From: JALZVT01 sp039029135
GTDB taxonomy: Bacteria; Pseudomonadota; Gammaproteobacteria; Pseudomonadales; Azotimanducaceae
Length of the DNA: 64,000 bases
Assembly: GCA_039029135.1 (NCBI GenBank)
Contig: JBCCGT010000004.1
Location: 186,001 to 250,000, forward strand
Reading direction: 5' to 3'
Every line of letters begins with the position of its first letter. The first letter of the stretch is position 1. This document shows, piece after piece, positions 30,785 through 39,024 of the stretch. The notes below the pieces were generated by a model. That model was not told the DNA's origin. It worked only from the letters and a program-made list of their open reading frames with translations, and ran no database searches. A program made the translations under genes and the position numbers.

Positions 30785-31849
30785 ATGGTCAGCGCGCGCC
30801 AGGCGTTCCGCGAACTGACGGTCGTCATGGCCGTCCTGCTTGTCGTCTTCATTCTGATCGGCCTCGGCGGCCGCTTCATCGGCTATCTGCAGGACGCCGC
30901 GGCCGGCAAGTTTGCGCCCGAGGTGGTGCTGACGCTGATCGGGCTGCGCCTGCCCGAGTTCCTGCAGCTCGTCGCGCCGCTCGCGCTTTTTCTGGCCGTC
31001 GTCATGGCGCTCGGACGCTGGTACGCCGAGAACGAATACACGGTGCTGCTCGCGGCGGGCGCGAGCCCGACCCGGATGCTGGGCTGGTTTCTGTTCGGCG
31101 CCGTGCTCGTGGCGAGCGCCACCGGGCTGCTCACGCTGGTCGTGACGCCGCAGGCGAACGCGCGGTTGGACGCGACCCTGATCGAGGAGCGCAAGAACCG
31201 CGAACTGCGGGCGCTGACGCCGGGCGTGTTTCTGGCGCTCTACGAAGGCCAACGGGTCTCCTACACGGAGGCGCTGGACCCGGTCAGCGGTCGCCTGGAC
31301 AACGTCTTCATCGGCGAACGGCTCGACACCGGTGTGCGGGTCACGCTGTGGGCCGCGACGGGCTCGCAGTACACCAACCCCGAAACGGGCAGCCAGTACC
31401 TCGAGCTGCGCGACGGGCATCGCTATCAGGGTTTTCCTGGCACGGCGGCCTATCGCGTGCTGGCTTTCGACACCCTGAGCCAGCGGGTCAACCAGCGCGA
31501 CATCCGGCGCCGCCGGCTCGAGCTGTCCATCCTGCCGACGGCGGAGCTGCGACCGCTGGCAACCCCTGCTGCGCTGACGGAGTGGCACTGGCGCTGGAGC
31601 CTGCCGCTGACCACGCTGATTGGCGCGGTGCTGGCATATTCGCTAGCGCGCAGCCCGCCGCGCTCGGGACGCTACGCGCGCGTGCTGCCGGCCATCAGCG
31701 TCTTCCTGCTTTACTTCCTGCTGCTGCTGCTCGCGCGCCAGGCGGGGGAGGACGGCAGGCTGCCGCCCGCCGTCGGGTTGTGGGGTATTCACTGTGCTTT
31801 CGCGCTGCTGGCCTGGGGCCTGTTTCGGCGCGGCCTGCGTCCCCACTGA
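30785..31849 (+). CDS. lptF: Lipopolysaccharide export permease LptF
   Basis: Inner-membrane half of the LptB2FG ABC extractor that moves LPS to the periplasmic bridge. 354 residues with three N-terminal and three C-terminal helices around a periplasmic beta-jellyroll domain, the family layout. VVLTLIGLRLPEFLQLVAPLALFL and NEYTVLLAAGASPTRML match the coupling-helix area. ATG 30785 is immediately downstream of an in-frame stop (TGA 30782-30784), so the start is fixed. The N-terminus is slightly shorter than in E. coli. The stop overlaps lptG by one base (TGATG). Confidence 0.93.
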   Translation: MVSARQAFRELTVVMAVLLVVFILIGLGGRFIGYLQDAAAGKFAPEVVLTLIGLRLPEFLQLVAPLALFLAVVMALGRWYAENEYTVLLAAGASPTRMLGWFLFGAVLVASATGLLTLVVTPQANARLDATLIEERKNRELRALTPGVFLALYEGQRVSYTEALDPVSGRLDNVFIGERLDTGVRVTLWAATGSQYTNPETGSQYLELRDGHRYQGFPGTAAYRVLAFDTLSQRVNQRDIRRRRLELSILPTAELRPLATPAALTEWHWRWSLPLTTLIGAVLAYSLARSPPRSGRYARVLPAISVFLLYFLLLLLARQAGEDGRLPPAVGLWGIHCAFALLAWGLFRRGLRPH

Positions 31850-32949
31850 TGTTCGGCGCGCCGACCATCACCCGCCACGTCGGCGCGACCATCCTGCGCG
31901 CTGCGTTCGTCGTGCTGGTGGTGCTGCTCGGTCTGGTCACCATCTTCACGCTCGTCGAGGAGCTGGGCGACGACCTGCAGGGCTATGACCTGGCCGCCGT
32001 GTTTCAGTACGTGCTGTGGACGCTGCCGCGACGCGCCTATGAGCTGTTGCCCTACGTTGCGTTCATCGGCGCGCTGCTCGGACTCGGCCAACTGGCGAGC
32101 CAGAGCGAACTCGTCGTGGTGCGTGCCGCGGGTTTTTCTGCCTGGCGCATCTTTGCCGCGGCGTGCCTGCCGGCGGTCGCGATCGCCGCGGGTGCCTTCG
32201 CGCTGGGCGAGTGGCTGGCACCCGCGGCCGAGACCCGCGCCGAGGCCGTTAAGGCCCGCGTCGCCGACGAGCAGGCGACCGTCTATATCGACGGCGGCCA
32301 CTGGTATCGCGAGGGTGCCCTGTTTCTCAACGTCGATGCCATCACCCGAGACGGGGTGCTGCTCAACGTCCTTCAGTACCAGCTCCGCGATGATCGGAGC
32401 ATCGACGTCCTGCGCCGCGCCCAGTCGGCGCGCTACCTCGCCGAGCGCAGTCGCCCTGCCGACGGCGTGCACATCTGGCGCTTTCAGCACGTCGAGGAAG
32501 TGCGCTTCGACGACGAACGCGCGACGCGGACCCAGCTTCCGGACTACGAGTGGCGCAGCGGCGCCGATCCGCTGCTGCTGAGCGCCCGCGCTTTGCTCGA
32601 GCCGGGGCGCATGTCGTTGGCCGATCTCGAGTTTCAGGTGGCTTACATGCAGCGCGAGGGCCTCGAGCCCACGCGCTATCGGCTCGCCTACTGGTCCAAG
32701 CTCCAGCAGCCGCTCGCGATCCTTGGCCTGACGCTGGTGGCGCTGGGCTTTGTGCTGGGTCCGCTGCGCGAGCGGGGCATCGCGGCGCGCACCGGGGTCG
32801 GCGTCCTTGCCGGACTCGCGTTCAAGTACCTGCAGGATCTGTTTGCACCCATCAGCCTGGTGTACGGGCTCGCGCCCTGGCTCGGCGTGCTGATTCCCAT
32901 CCTCTGCTGCTGGCTGGTCGGCGCGCTGCTGGTTCGTCGGGTGGCCTAG
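31849..32949 (+). CDS. lptG: Lipopolysaccharide export permease LptG
   Basis: Partner of LptF in the LPS extractor, 366 residues. Helix 1 (FVVLVVLLGLVTIFTLVEEL), the coupling region (SELVVVRAAGFSAWRIF) and the four-helix end (GLAFKYLQDLFAPISLVYGL) are typical LptG features. ATG 31849 overlaps the lptF stop by one base. The frame is open upstream within lptF, but that part is a shadow. Convergent with the RDD gene downstream. Confidence 0.94.
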   Translation: MFGAPTITRHVGATILRAAFVVLVVLLGLVTIFTLVEELGDDLQGYDLAAVFQYVLWTLPRRAYELLPYVAFIGALLGLGQLASQSELVVVRAAGFSAWRIFAAACLPAVAIAAGAFALGEWLAPAAETRAEAVKARVADEQATVYIDGGHWYREGALFLNVDAITRDGVLLNVLQYQLRDDRSIDVLRRAQSARYLAERSRPADGVHIWRFQHVEEVRFDDERATRTQLPDYEWRSGADPLLLSARALLEPGRMSLADLEFQVAYMQREGLEPTRYRLAYWSKLQQPLAILGLTLVALGFVLGPLRERGIAARTGVGVLAGLAFKYLQDLFAPISLVYGLAPWLGVLIPILCCWLVGALLVRRVA

Positions 32950-32985
32950 CGCGCTGTAGACATTGATCGGACGCTACGCCGCAGC

Positions 32986-33402
32986 CTAATCCGCGTCGGC
33001 TACCACAACCGTGCGGCCGCCGGACAGCAGATCCGACCAGGCGCGACGGTCGGGGTCGAACAGGATCCACAGATAGCCGATGAACAGCGCAACGAAACCG
33101 AGCAGGGCGCCGAGTAGGCGCCTGTTCGCGGTCATTAGCGTCAGGCGCGCGCCGTCGTCCTGTTCGATGCGCAGTTTCCACGCCAGCATGCCGAGCGTCT
33201 GGCCGCTGCGGAGCCAGAAGAAGGTGAAGAATAGATAGGTCTCCAGGACGACAAGCGGCTGGCTCGCAACCGGCTCGAGCGCCACGCCGATGATTCGAAC
33301 CAGCACCAGCAGCACGGTCATGTGTAGCGCGATGAGCAGCAGGAAGTCGTAGAACATGGCGCCCAGTCGACGCAGGAAACCGGCGCTGGGATGACTTGTC
33401 AT
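32986..33402 (-). CDS. RDD family membrane protein
   Basis: A 138-residue inner-membrane protein with three hydrophobic helices. It carries the RDD pattern: an early Arg and Asp around helix 1 (GFLRRLGAMFYDFLLL), then WLRSGQTLGMLAWKLRIEQDDG and a final helix before FDPDRRAWSDLLSGGRTVV. The family function is not established; some members may be ion antiporters. ATG 33402. It lies convergent to lptFG, as RDD genes often do in related genomes. Confidence 0.87.
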   Translation of the reverse strand: MTSHPSAGFLRRLGAMFYDFLLLIALHMTVLLVLVRIIGVALEPVASQPLVVLETYLFFTFFWLRSGQTLGMLAWKLRIEQDDGARLTLMTANRRLLGALLGFVALFIGYLWILFDPDRRAWSDLLSGGRTVVVADAD

Positions 33403-33546
33403 GGTCGTCCAGCGCCCGGCGCCAAGCGTACGGGGCGCAGTTGCTGTGTCGGAGCTGTGGAAGGCGTGTTGGGCGCGAAAGGCATCGGCGGCATCATACG
33501 CGCTTCAGCCGGGCGCGGCGGCTGGCGGAAAAGTTAGCGCGTCTGT

Positions 33547-33774
33547 TTACTGGGGCAGGGCCCGCAGACGTGCCTGCAGCGCGTCGATATGGCTGCGATA
33601 GGCCGCTACTAGAAACGTCTCGTCGGCGTGCGAGCGCACGCTCAGCCGGTGCAGGCGCTCGGTGTAGTCCAGGATCTCGTTCAGGGTCGCCGCTCGTGCC
33701 GCGCCGTCTGCGCAGGGCTGCCGCGGCAACGTTGCAGCCGCTGCACTGTCCGTTTGTCTTTCGGCAATCGTCAT
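33547..33774 (-). CDS. Small hypothetical protein
   Basis: A 75-codon frame with ATG 33774 and a GGGAG ribosome site about 9 bases upstream. The first 30 residues are Ala-rich; the rest is a helical pattern (LNEILDYTERLHRLSVRSHADETFLVAAY). I recognise no family. It is 144 bases beyond the RDD gene on the same strand. It could be a real small protein; the clear ribosome site is the main support. Confidence 0.45.
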   Translation of the reverse strand: MTIAERQTDSAAAATLPRQPCADGAARAATLNEILDYTERLHRLSVRSHADETFLVAAYRSHIDALQARLRALPQ

Positions 33775-34276
33775 CTCTGGCTCCCGATAGGCTGGCCGGC
33801 TACCGCCGTTGGCGCGATAGACCGGGTGACCGGTCCCCTCTCCCTCCCTCGCCGCAGTGCTTGCCGCCGAGTGGCCGGCGCGCGTGGCGACCGTTAGGGC
33901 TTTGTCCGCGATCCACTGAGAACGTGTTGCGGACGCTTAGTAAGCCTAGTCCGCAATTCGCGCAACGTTGGCGGGCGAGGTGCCCACAACCGTTGGTGAC
34001 AGGGGACGTTCGGACGCTCCGAACCAGAACATGCCAGGAGGCCGCCGAAGCGGACGCTCCTGGTAAAGCGGCTGTCCTGGCCGCGTGGCGACGAATTTGG
34101 AATCGCTGGTCGTTGCCGCGCATGGCGGCGGCGACAGCGGTTGTTAAAACGCGCAGGGCGCGCTCTTCGTCTGCCCACCCGGCGTCTGCCGGGGACTCGC
34201 AAAAGCAAGCCCGAGCAAGATAGCTGCGCTCGATACTTAAATCAAGACATTAATAACAATCTATAAACTATTGTTA
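33775..34276. other. Intergenic stretch without a convincing gene
   Basis: About 500 bases. Frames exist but are Arg-rich GC shadows with no family signal. The right end (34225-34300) is the most AT-rich spot in the window and holds an 11-bp inverted repeat at 34250-34280. I see no RNA gene or mobile-element end. Confidence 0.5.
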
Positions 34277-34280
34277 TTAA
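34250..34280. terminator. AT-rich 11-bp inverted repeat at the end of the thiolase-like gene
   Basis: TTAATAACAAT (34250-34260) and ATTGTTATTAA (34270-34280) are exact inverted copies around a 9-base loop. The right arm covers the TAA stop of the minus-strand gene. The stem is almost all A/T, unlike a normal GC-rich terminator stem, and no U-run follows it, so a protein-binding site is an alternative. Confidence 0.45.
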
Positions 34281-35734
34281 AAGGAAATTACTCGATCTGA
34301 TATGCGAACTTCTTGTCCGTGCAGCGAATCGGACACCAATTGCCCAACGATCTCTGGATCGGTGGCGTTGCCCCAGGCGCGCGCGCCGTCAGGAGTAGTG
34401 CACGCCAGGTGGCCGATCTGTGGTTCGGTGCCGGCGTACATGACGGTGTAGGACTCGATGGTTGCGGGTCCGGCATATCCCTCGACCACCTCGCGCGTGG
34501 GTTCGGCGTCGATACGCGCCTGTACGTCGTCGTGCTGGAACGGTGCCGCCGGTGGCTCGCTGGAATAGATGCCGAAGGCGTGCTTGGTCAGATAGCCGCC
34601 GTTCGCCGTGACCAGATTGCGGGTGCCCGGCTGCGCCCGCGACAATTCCACCGTGCGAGCGATGGAATGCATGACGTAGTTGTTGAGCGGCCCGCCGGCG
34701 AAGGTCAACCCGCCGGTGACGGTCAAGGGTCTGCTCTGATCGAGGCCGATCTCGCGCGCCGCCACCTGCACCGCGACGGGGAAGCAGCTATAGAGGTCGA
34801 CGTGATCGAGGGTTTCCGGCGTCAGGTCCGCCAGTTCGAGGCAGCGCTCGGCGGCGAAGCGAATGGCAGGTGACGAGTAGAGATTGTCGCGGTTCGATAC
34901 GTAGTAGGTGTCGTGGCCGTCGGTGCCCGCCCAGGGATACACCCAGCGGTCCTCGGGAATGCCGAAGCGGCGCGCGGCGTCGGTGGAACACAGGATGAGC
35001 GCGGCGCCCTGGTCGACGTTGTTGTTCGAGTTCATGAACTTCGGATACTGCAGGCTGACCGGGCGATTGGCCCCGCCCACGGTGCGAATCTCCTCCGCCG
35101 ACTTCGGCTCGCGCAGCCAGGCACTGGGATTGTCGGCCGCCACCGCGCTGAAGCCGGCCCACAGTTCAGAGACCCGTTGCATGTGGCTTTCCTGGTCTTC
35201 GCCGAGGTGATGCCGCAGCGCATTCTCGAAGATCGGATACATCTGGATCGGCGCCATGATCTGGCAGGCGATCTCCTCGGGGTGCGCCATCGGCACCTCG
35301 GCACCGAACACGCGATCCGGCGTGCCGCCCGGGTCCTCCCAGCGCACCTTGTCTCCGGCCCGGCGGGCCTTGGCCTGGGTCGCGCCACATTCGGCGCCGG
35401 TGATCAGGATCACGTCGTGATTGCCGGCCTGGATGTCCAGGGCGCTCGCGTTGAGCAGCGTCTGCACGAAGTTGCCGCCGAACTGGGAGCCGCAGGTCTC
35501 GACGTTGCCGAGCCCAAGCCCTTCCGCGACCTGTGCCGCCGGGTTGCTGTAAGGCCAGCGGCCGCGGATCACGCGAACGCTGGTGGCGGCGTCGAGCAGT
35601 GCGGTGCTGCCTGCATCCTCGGCGGCGGCGCGAGACGCCTCGATCATGAGGGCAAGCGGTTCCTTGTGATCCTGCCAATCGGTGACGCGCTGTTCGTTCT
35701 GTGCGACTCCGACGAGTACCGGGGTGCGGGTCAT
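34277..35734 (-). CDS. Thiolase-like protein (SCP-x/TLP type) with C-terminal extra domain
   Basis: A 485-residue member of the thiolase superfamily, usually annotated acetyl-CoA acetyltransferase. Segment NVETCGSQFGGN places a Cys at the acyl-accepting position and TANGGYLTKHAFGIYS places a His where thiolases have GHP, but the second C-terminal catalytic Cys (CxGGG) is absent and the usual HDxF motif reads VDLYSCFP. After about residue 400 there is an extra domain (TIESYTVMYAGTEPQIG), as in type-1 thiolase-like proteins. It may act in lipid or sterol side-chain metabolism as a thiolase or acyl carrier partner. ATG 35734. It is transcribed alone. Confidence 0.8.
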   Translation of the reverse strand: MTRTPVLVGVAQNEQRVTDWQDHKEPLALMIEASRAAAEDAGSTALLDAATSVRVIRGRWPYSNPAAQVAEGLGLGNVETCGSQFGGNFVQTLLNASALDIQAGNHDVILITGAECGATQAKARRAGDKVRWEDPGGTPDRVFGAEVPMAHPEEIACQIMAPIQMYPIFENALRHHLGEDQESHMQRVSELWAGFSAVAADNPSAWLREPKSAEEIRTVGGANRPVSLQYPKFMNSNNNVDQGAALILCSTDAARRFGIPEDRWVYPWAGTDGHDTYYVSNRDNLYSSPAIRFAAERCLELADLTPETLDHVDLYSCFPVAVQVAAREIGLDQSRPLTVTGGLTFAGGPLNNYVMHSIARTVELSRAQPGTRNLVTANGGYLTKHAFGIYSSEPPAAPFQHDDVQARIDAEPTREVVEGYAGPATIESYTVMYAGTEPQIGHLACTTPDGARAWGNATDPEIVGQLVSDSLHGQEVRISDRVISF

Positions 35735-35818
35735 GCGTTCTCTCCTGCTAGTGCCCTTACTGGCCTCGCGGCTCGAGGCAAACCGCTATCATAACGCGCC
35801 CCGAACCGGAGTCCCGAG

Positions 35819-36832
35819 ATGCCTGGACGGTCTGTCCGCGTCGCCCTGATCGCGGCGCTGTGCGGTGCGTTCGCAGCGCCGCAAGGGGCGCAGGCCTGGA
35901 ATGCGCCGGGTCATCAGGCGATCGCACTGGCGGGGTTCGAACGCCTCGATGCCGATACTCGACGTCTGGTGCTTGCCGATCTCAGCGCGCATCCGCGCTT
36001 CCAAGCCGATATCGCGACGCTCGCGCAGGACGATCTTGGCGCCGGCGCGCTCTTTGCAGCCGCGGCGACCTGGCCGGATGTTGCGCGCGGCTTCCAGCAT
36101 CTGTCCTGGTGGCGCGGCTGGCAGCGTGCGGGTCTCGTTGAGCGATTTCATCGCGGCCGCTGGCACTACGTGAACTTCGCGGTCTATCTGACGCCCGCGG
36201 ATGCCAACCTCGCGATCGCCGACCCCGCGCCGCGGCAGGACTTCCGGTCCGCGGACGCGCAGCCGCGTCACATCCTGGAGGCGCTCGCGCTCGCGCGTGC
36301 GACGCTCGCCGCGGGTAACGACGGCGCGGCCGCGGCGACACAGCGGGGTCTGATGCTTGCCTGGGCGCTGCACCTGATCGGCGACAGCCACCAGCCGCTG
36401 CACGCCGTCGCCCTGTTTTCACGGACCCGCTGGCCGCGCGGGGATCGCGGCGGCAACGACGTCACCGTGTCGGTGCCGGGCTTTGCCGGGCCGTTGACCC
36501 TCCACTACTTCTGGGACCAGGCGCTGCTCGCGGCTGCCGATCCGGCGCGGCTGCGCGCGCTGGCCCGTCGCCTGGTTCGCGCGCAGTCCGCAGTCGGTGT
36601 CGACACGCGGCCCGTCGTCTGGCTCCGCGAGAGTGCCCGTGCGGGTGAACACAGTGTCTACGGACCGCTGCGCGAACAGCTCGTGCGAAGCCCCAGTGTG
36701 CGGCTGGATGACGCCTATGTTGCTCGCGCGCGCAGCACCGCGCAGGCGCGCGGCGCGCTCGCGGCCGCGCGCACGGCGGCCTGGCTACAGGATGCGTATC
36801 GGGCACGCACAATGGGCGCCGGGCGCGAATAG
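35819..36832 (+). CDS. Secreted S1/P1-family nuclease
   Basis: Zinc-dependent single-strand nuclease/3'-nucleotidase of 337 residues. A signal peptide (residues 1-26, cleaved after AQA) exposes the invariant mature N-terminal Trp27. Zinc ligands are visible in WNAPGHQAIA, TWPD, HYVN, HLIGDSHQPLHA and GDRGGND, matching the three-zinc centre. It probably works in the periplasm or outside the cell, scavenging nucleic acids. ATG 35819. The C-terminal region is Ala/Arg-rich. Confidence 0.92.
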   Translation: MPGRSVRVALIAALCGAFAAPQGAQAWNAPGHQAIALAGFERLDADTRRLVLADLSAHPRFQADIATLAQDDLGAGALFAAAATWPDVARGFQHLSWWRGWQRAGLVERFHRGRWHYVNFAVYLTPADANLAIADPAPRQDFRSADAQPRHILEALALARATLAAGNDGAAAATQRGLMLAWALHLIGDSHQPLHAVALFSRTRWPRGDRGGNDVTVSVPGFAGPLTLHYFWDQALLAAADPARLRALARRLVRAQSAVGVDTRPVVWLRESARAGEHSVYGPLREQLVRSPSVRLDDAYVARARSTAQARGALAAARTAAWLQDAYRARTMGAGRE

Positions 36833-36844
36833 GCGCGACGCCAA

Positions 36845-36874
36845 ATGCTTGGTAGATCGATGCTTGGCAGATCC
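36845..36874 (+). repeat. Two-copy 15-bp tandem repeat
   Basis: ATGCTTGGTAGATCG at 36845-36859 is followed directly by ATGCTTGGCAGATCC at 36860-36874 (two mismatches). It lies in the short gap before the amber-interrupted gene. No function is evident. Confidence 0.55.
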
Positions 36875-36976
36875 CAGGCAGAGCGAGGATGGCTTGCCAG
36901 ATGATAGGCTGCCGCCGGATGCATCGGCGCTCGTGAGGTTCGTGCGGCCGATGACGACAAGCGAGAAGGGGAGAGG

Positions 36977-38407
36977 GTGACCACAGCGAGGCAACCCGAC
37001 GGCGCCGGTGAGGTCGCGCTCGCGGCGGGCCAGTCCGCGTCCCACGCGTTTCATGCAGTGCTGGGCGCCGTGGCGCGCGGTTTCGATGTCCTCCGGTTCG
37101 CCGACGTCAGCCGCGACCGGCTACGCCGTGACTATGCGGATCTACTGGCGCGCGTTGAGGTCGCGCGGCTAGCTAGCCCCGCGGCGACCGAGATCACGGC
37201 CGCATTCCTCGAGGGCCTGTCCGCCAGCGTCGTCTGGCAGACCGGCGACGACGAGGTCCCGCTGGCGACGGCCTTGCAGAGCGCCGTGCCAGCACCGCCC
37301 CTGCAGCGCCGCGAGTTGGCGGGCCCTCCGGGGTGGCGCCCGGGCCTGATCTATCGAGGGCGGCGCTGGCAGGGTAAAGAACTCGCGGCGCTCGCCGCCG
37401 AGCTGGGCGAGCGCGGGGTGGTGTCCCAGGCGGCCGTCGCCTCGTTGCGCACCATGAGCGTGCGGCTCGGCGACGAGGCTCTGGATCTGCGCGGCCGACG
37501 CATCGCCATGCTGGGTGCTAACGCCGAGATGGCGCCGACGCGACTGTGGCTGCGTGCCGGCGCGGAGATACTGTGGCTCGACGTCGCGCCGCCGCCCGAT
37601 GACTGGCTGAACGACGACACGCTGGCCGGTACCCTCGTGTGGCCGCAGCGCCCCGTCGATCTGCTGCGCGATCCGCAGGGGGCGCTCGCCGCGCTGCGCG
37701 CCTTCGCGGCAACCGGCCCGATCGATCTGGGTCTGTACGCCTACGCGCCGGGTCGCGCGCGCGAGCTGCGTCTGACGGCCGCGATGAACGCCATCGTCGA
37801 CGCGTTGCCGCGCGAGTGCGTTGCCAGCGTCACGATGCTCGTGTCGCCGACCACGCCCACGCGGCTGTCGCCGGCGGATGTCGTCGCCATGCAGCGGCGG
37901 CTCGCCGACCGTCCAGCCTGGTAGTCGCTGCTCGCGCGCATCGGGCTGCTCGGTCGCGGCGGCGGCACGTTCGGCGCGGACGACGCTGATGCGCCCGTGC
38001 ACGCGACCCGCACGGTCGTGCCCATACAGGGCCTGTCCTATCAGGCGGCGCAGTATCTCGGCAAGGTGCTGGCGGCCGAACGCTGGGCGGGGCAGGGGCT
38101 GCGCGTGTCTGCCAACACCGCCGCGATAACCCGTACCCGCTCGCTTGACCATCCCGTGTTCGCGGCGGCGTTTGGCGGGGCGGCGGCCTTTGGCGTCGAG
38201 ACGCTCACGCCGCGCCAGTCGCGGCGTCTGAACGGTTTGCTTGCGGTGGCCGACTGGCTCGCCGAAGAGGCGCCGCGGCCCGGCGATGTGCGGGTTCACG
38301 GCGCCTTGCACGGGCTGCCTTATCCGCTCGAGAAAGCGCTGCGCGTCGCTGCGGCGATCGGCTTTGCGCGTTCGCCCCGCCTGCTCGCGGGGCTGTTGCG
38401 GCGCTGA
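36977..38407 (+). pseudogene. Unknown protein interrupted by one in-frame TAG
   Basis: The frame from GTG 36977 (strong AGGGGAGAGG ribosome site just before it) runs 315 codons to a TAG at 37922-37924, then continues open in the same frame to the TGA ending at 38407, giving about 475 residues if read through. The amino-acid style does not change across the stop (RRLADRPAW, stop, SLLARIGLLG), so this is one ancestral gene. A CAG to TAG change (Gln) is the simplest origin. The middle has a Rossmann-like turn (RRIAMLGANAEMAPTRLWLR; AGAEILWLDVAPP), hinting at a dinucleotide-binding domain. I recognise no family. It may be a fresh pseudogene, a sequencing error, or suppressed. Confidence 0.75.
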
Positions 38408-38416
38408 GTCCGGCGG

Positions 38417-38938
38417 TCAAGGGCGCTGCAGGATTTGCGGGTCCCCGGGTTTACGGAGCTGGTGGGCCCGCTTCCAATAGGCGAATGCCGCGATGATGTG
38501 CGGCGGATCGGCGTGTAGCTCAGTGAAGCCGCCGCTGACGGCGCGGGTGTCCACATAGCACGCGTCGACGTTGTCCGCGTGCAGCTCGCAGGCCAGCTCG
38601 AAGCCCATCGATGTTAGGCGCTGTTTTTCGGCCTCGTAGTCGCGCACGAGGACGCCGTGGTGGTGGTAGCCCTCGCCGTCTTCGGGGTACATGTCCAGAT
38701 AGATCGACGGCGTTTGATCGTGCTGCTGGATGAACTGGATCATCATCTCGCCCAGATACCCAAACGCGTAGGAGACGTCGGCCTCGGCGTCCGTGCCGCG
38801 GTAGCTGAAGCGGTCGGTCTTATGGTGCGGGGCGACGACGAACGGGCCGGCACCGAACAGCGTGGTCCAGCGATCGATGGCGGCCTCAAGGTCGCGCACG
38901 TAGTAGGCGATCTGAAAGAAGTCGTGGCGATCAAGCAT
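38417..38938 (-). CDS. VOC (glyoxalase/dioxygenase superfamily) protein
   Basis: A 173-residue protein with two beta-alpha-beta-beta-beta modules of the vicinal oxygen chelate fold. FFQIAYYVRDLEAAIDRWTT is the typical first module, and YHHHGVLVRDYEAEKQRLTS the second. Possible metal ligands are His in FFQIAY-adjacent and GYHHHGV positions and Glu in GGFTELH. ATG 38938 is the start; the frame is open for another 340 codons upstream but those lie antiphase to the next gene and are a shadow. It begins a run of minus-strand accessory enzymes and could be an isomerase, lyase or dioxygenase. Confidence 0.85.
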   Translation of the reverse strand: MLDRHDFFQIAYYVRDLEAAIDRWTTLFGAGPFVVAPHHKTDRFSYRGTDAEADVSYAFGYLGEMMIQFIQQHDQTPSIYLDMYPEDGEGYHHHGVLVRDYEAEKQRLTSMGFELACELHADNVDACYVDTRAVSGGFTELHADPPHIIAAFAYWKRAHQLRKPGDPQILQRP

Positions 38939-39024
38939 CGGTGTTTCCTTCCTCGTGCTTTCTTTTTGCCGCAGTTTGGCGTGCCGCCGTTTCCCACCGC
39001 CGCCCTCTTTTTTCGAGAGGTTTG

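Noticed and set aside
33394..34223. Plus-strand frame across 33.4-34.2 kb
   Set aside because: Arg/Ser-rich with no motif, overlapping the small minus-strand gene; treated as non-coding.
37922..37924. Amber as pyrrolysine or programmed read-through
   Set aside because: No pyrrolysine genes or read-through signal were seen in the window, so simple mutation or error is preferred; kept as an open option in the finding.
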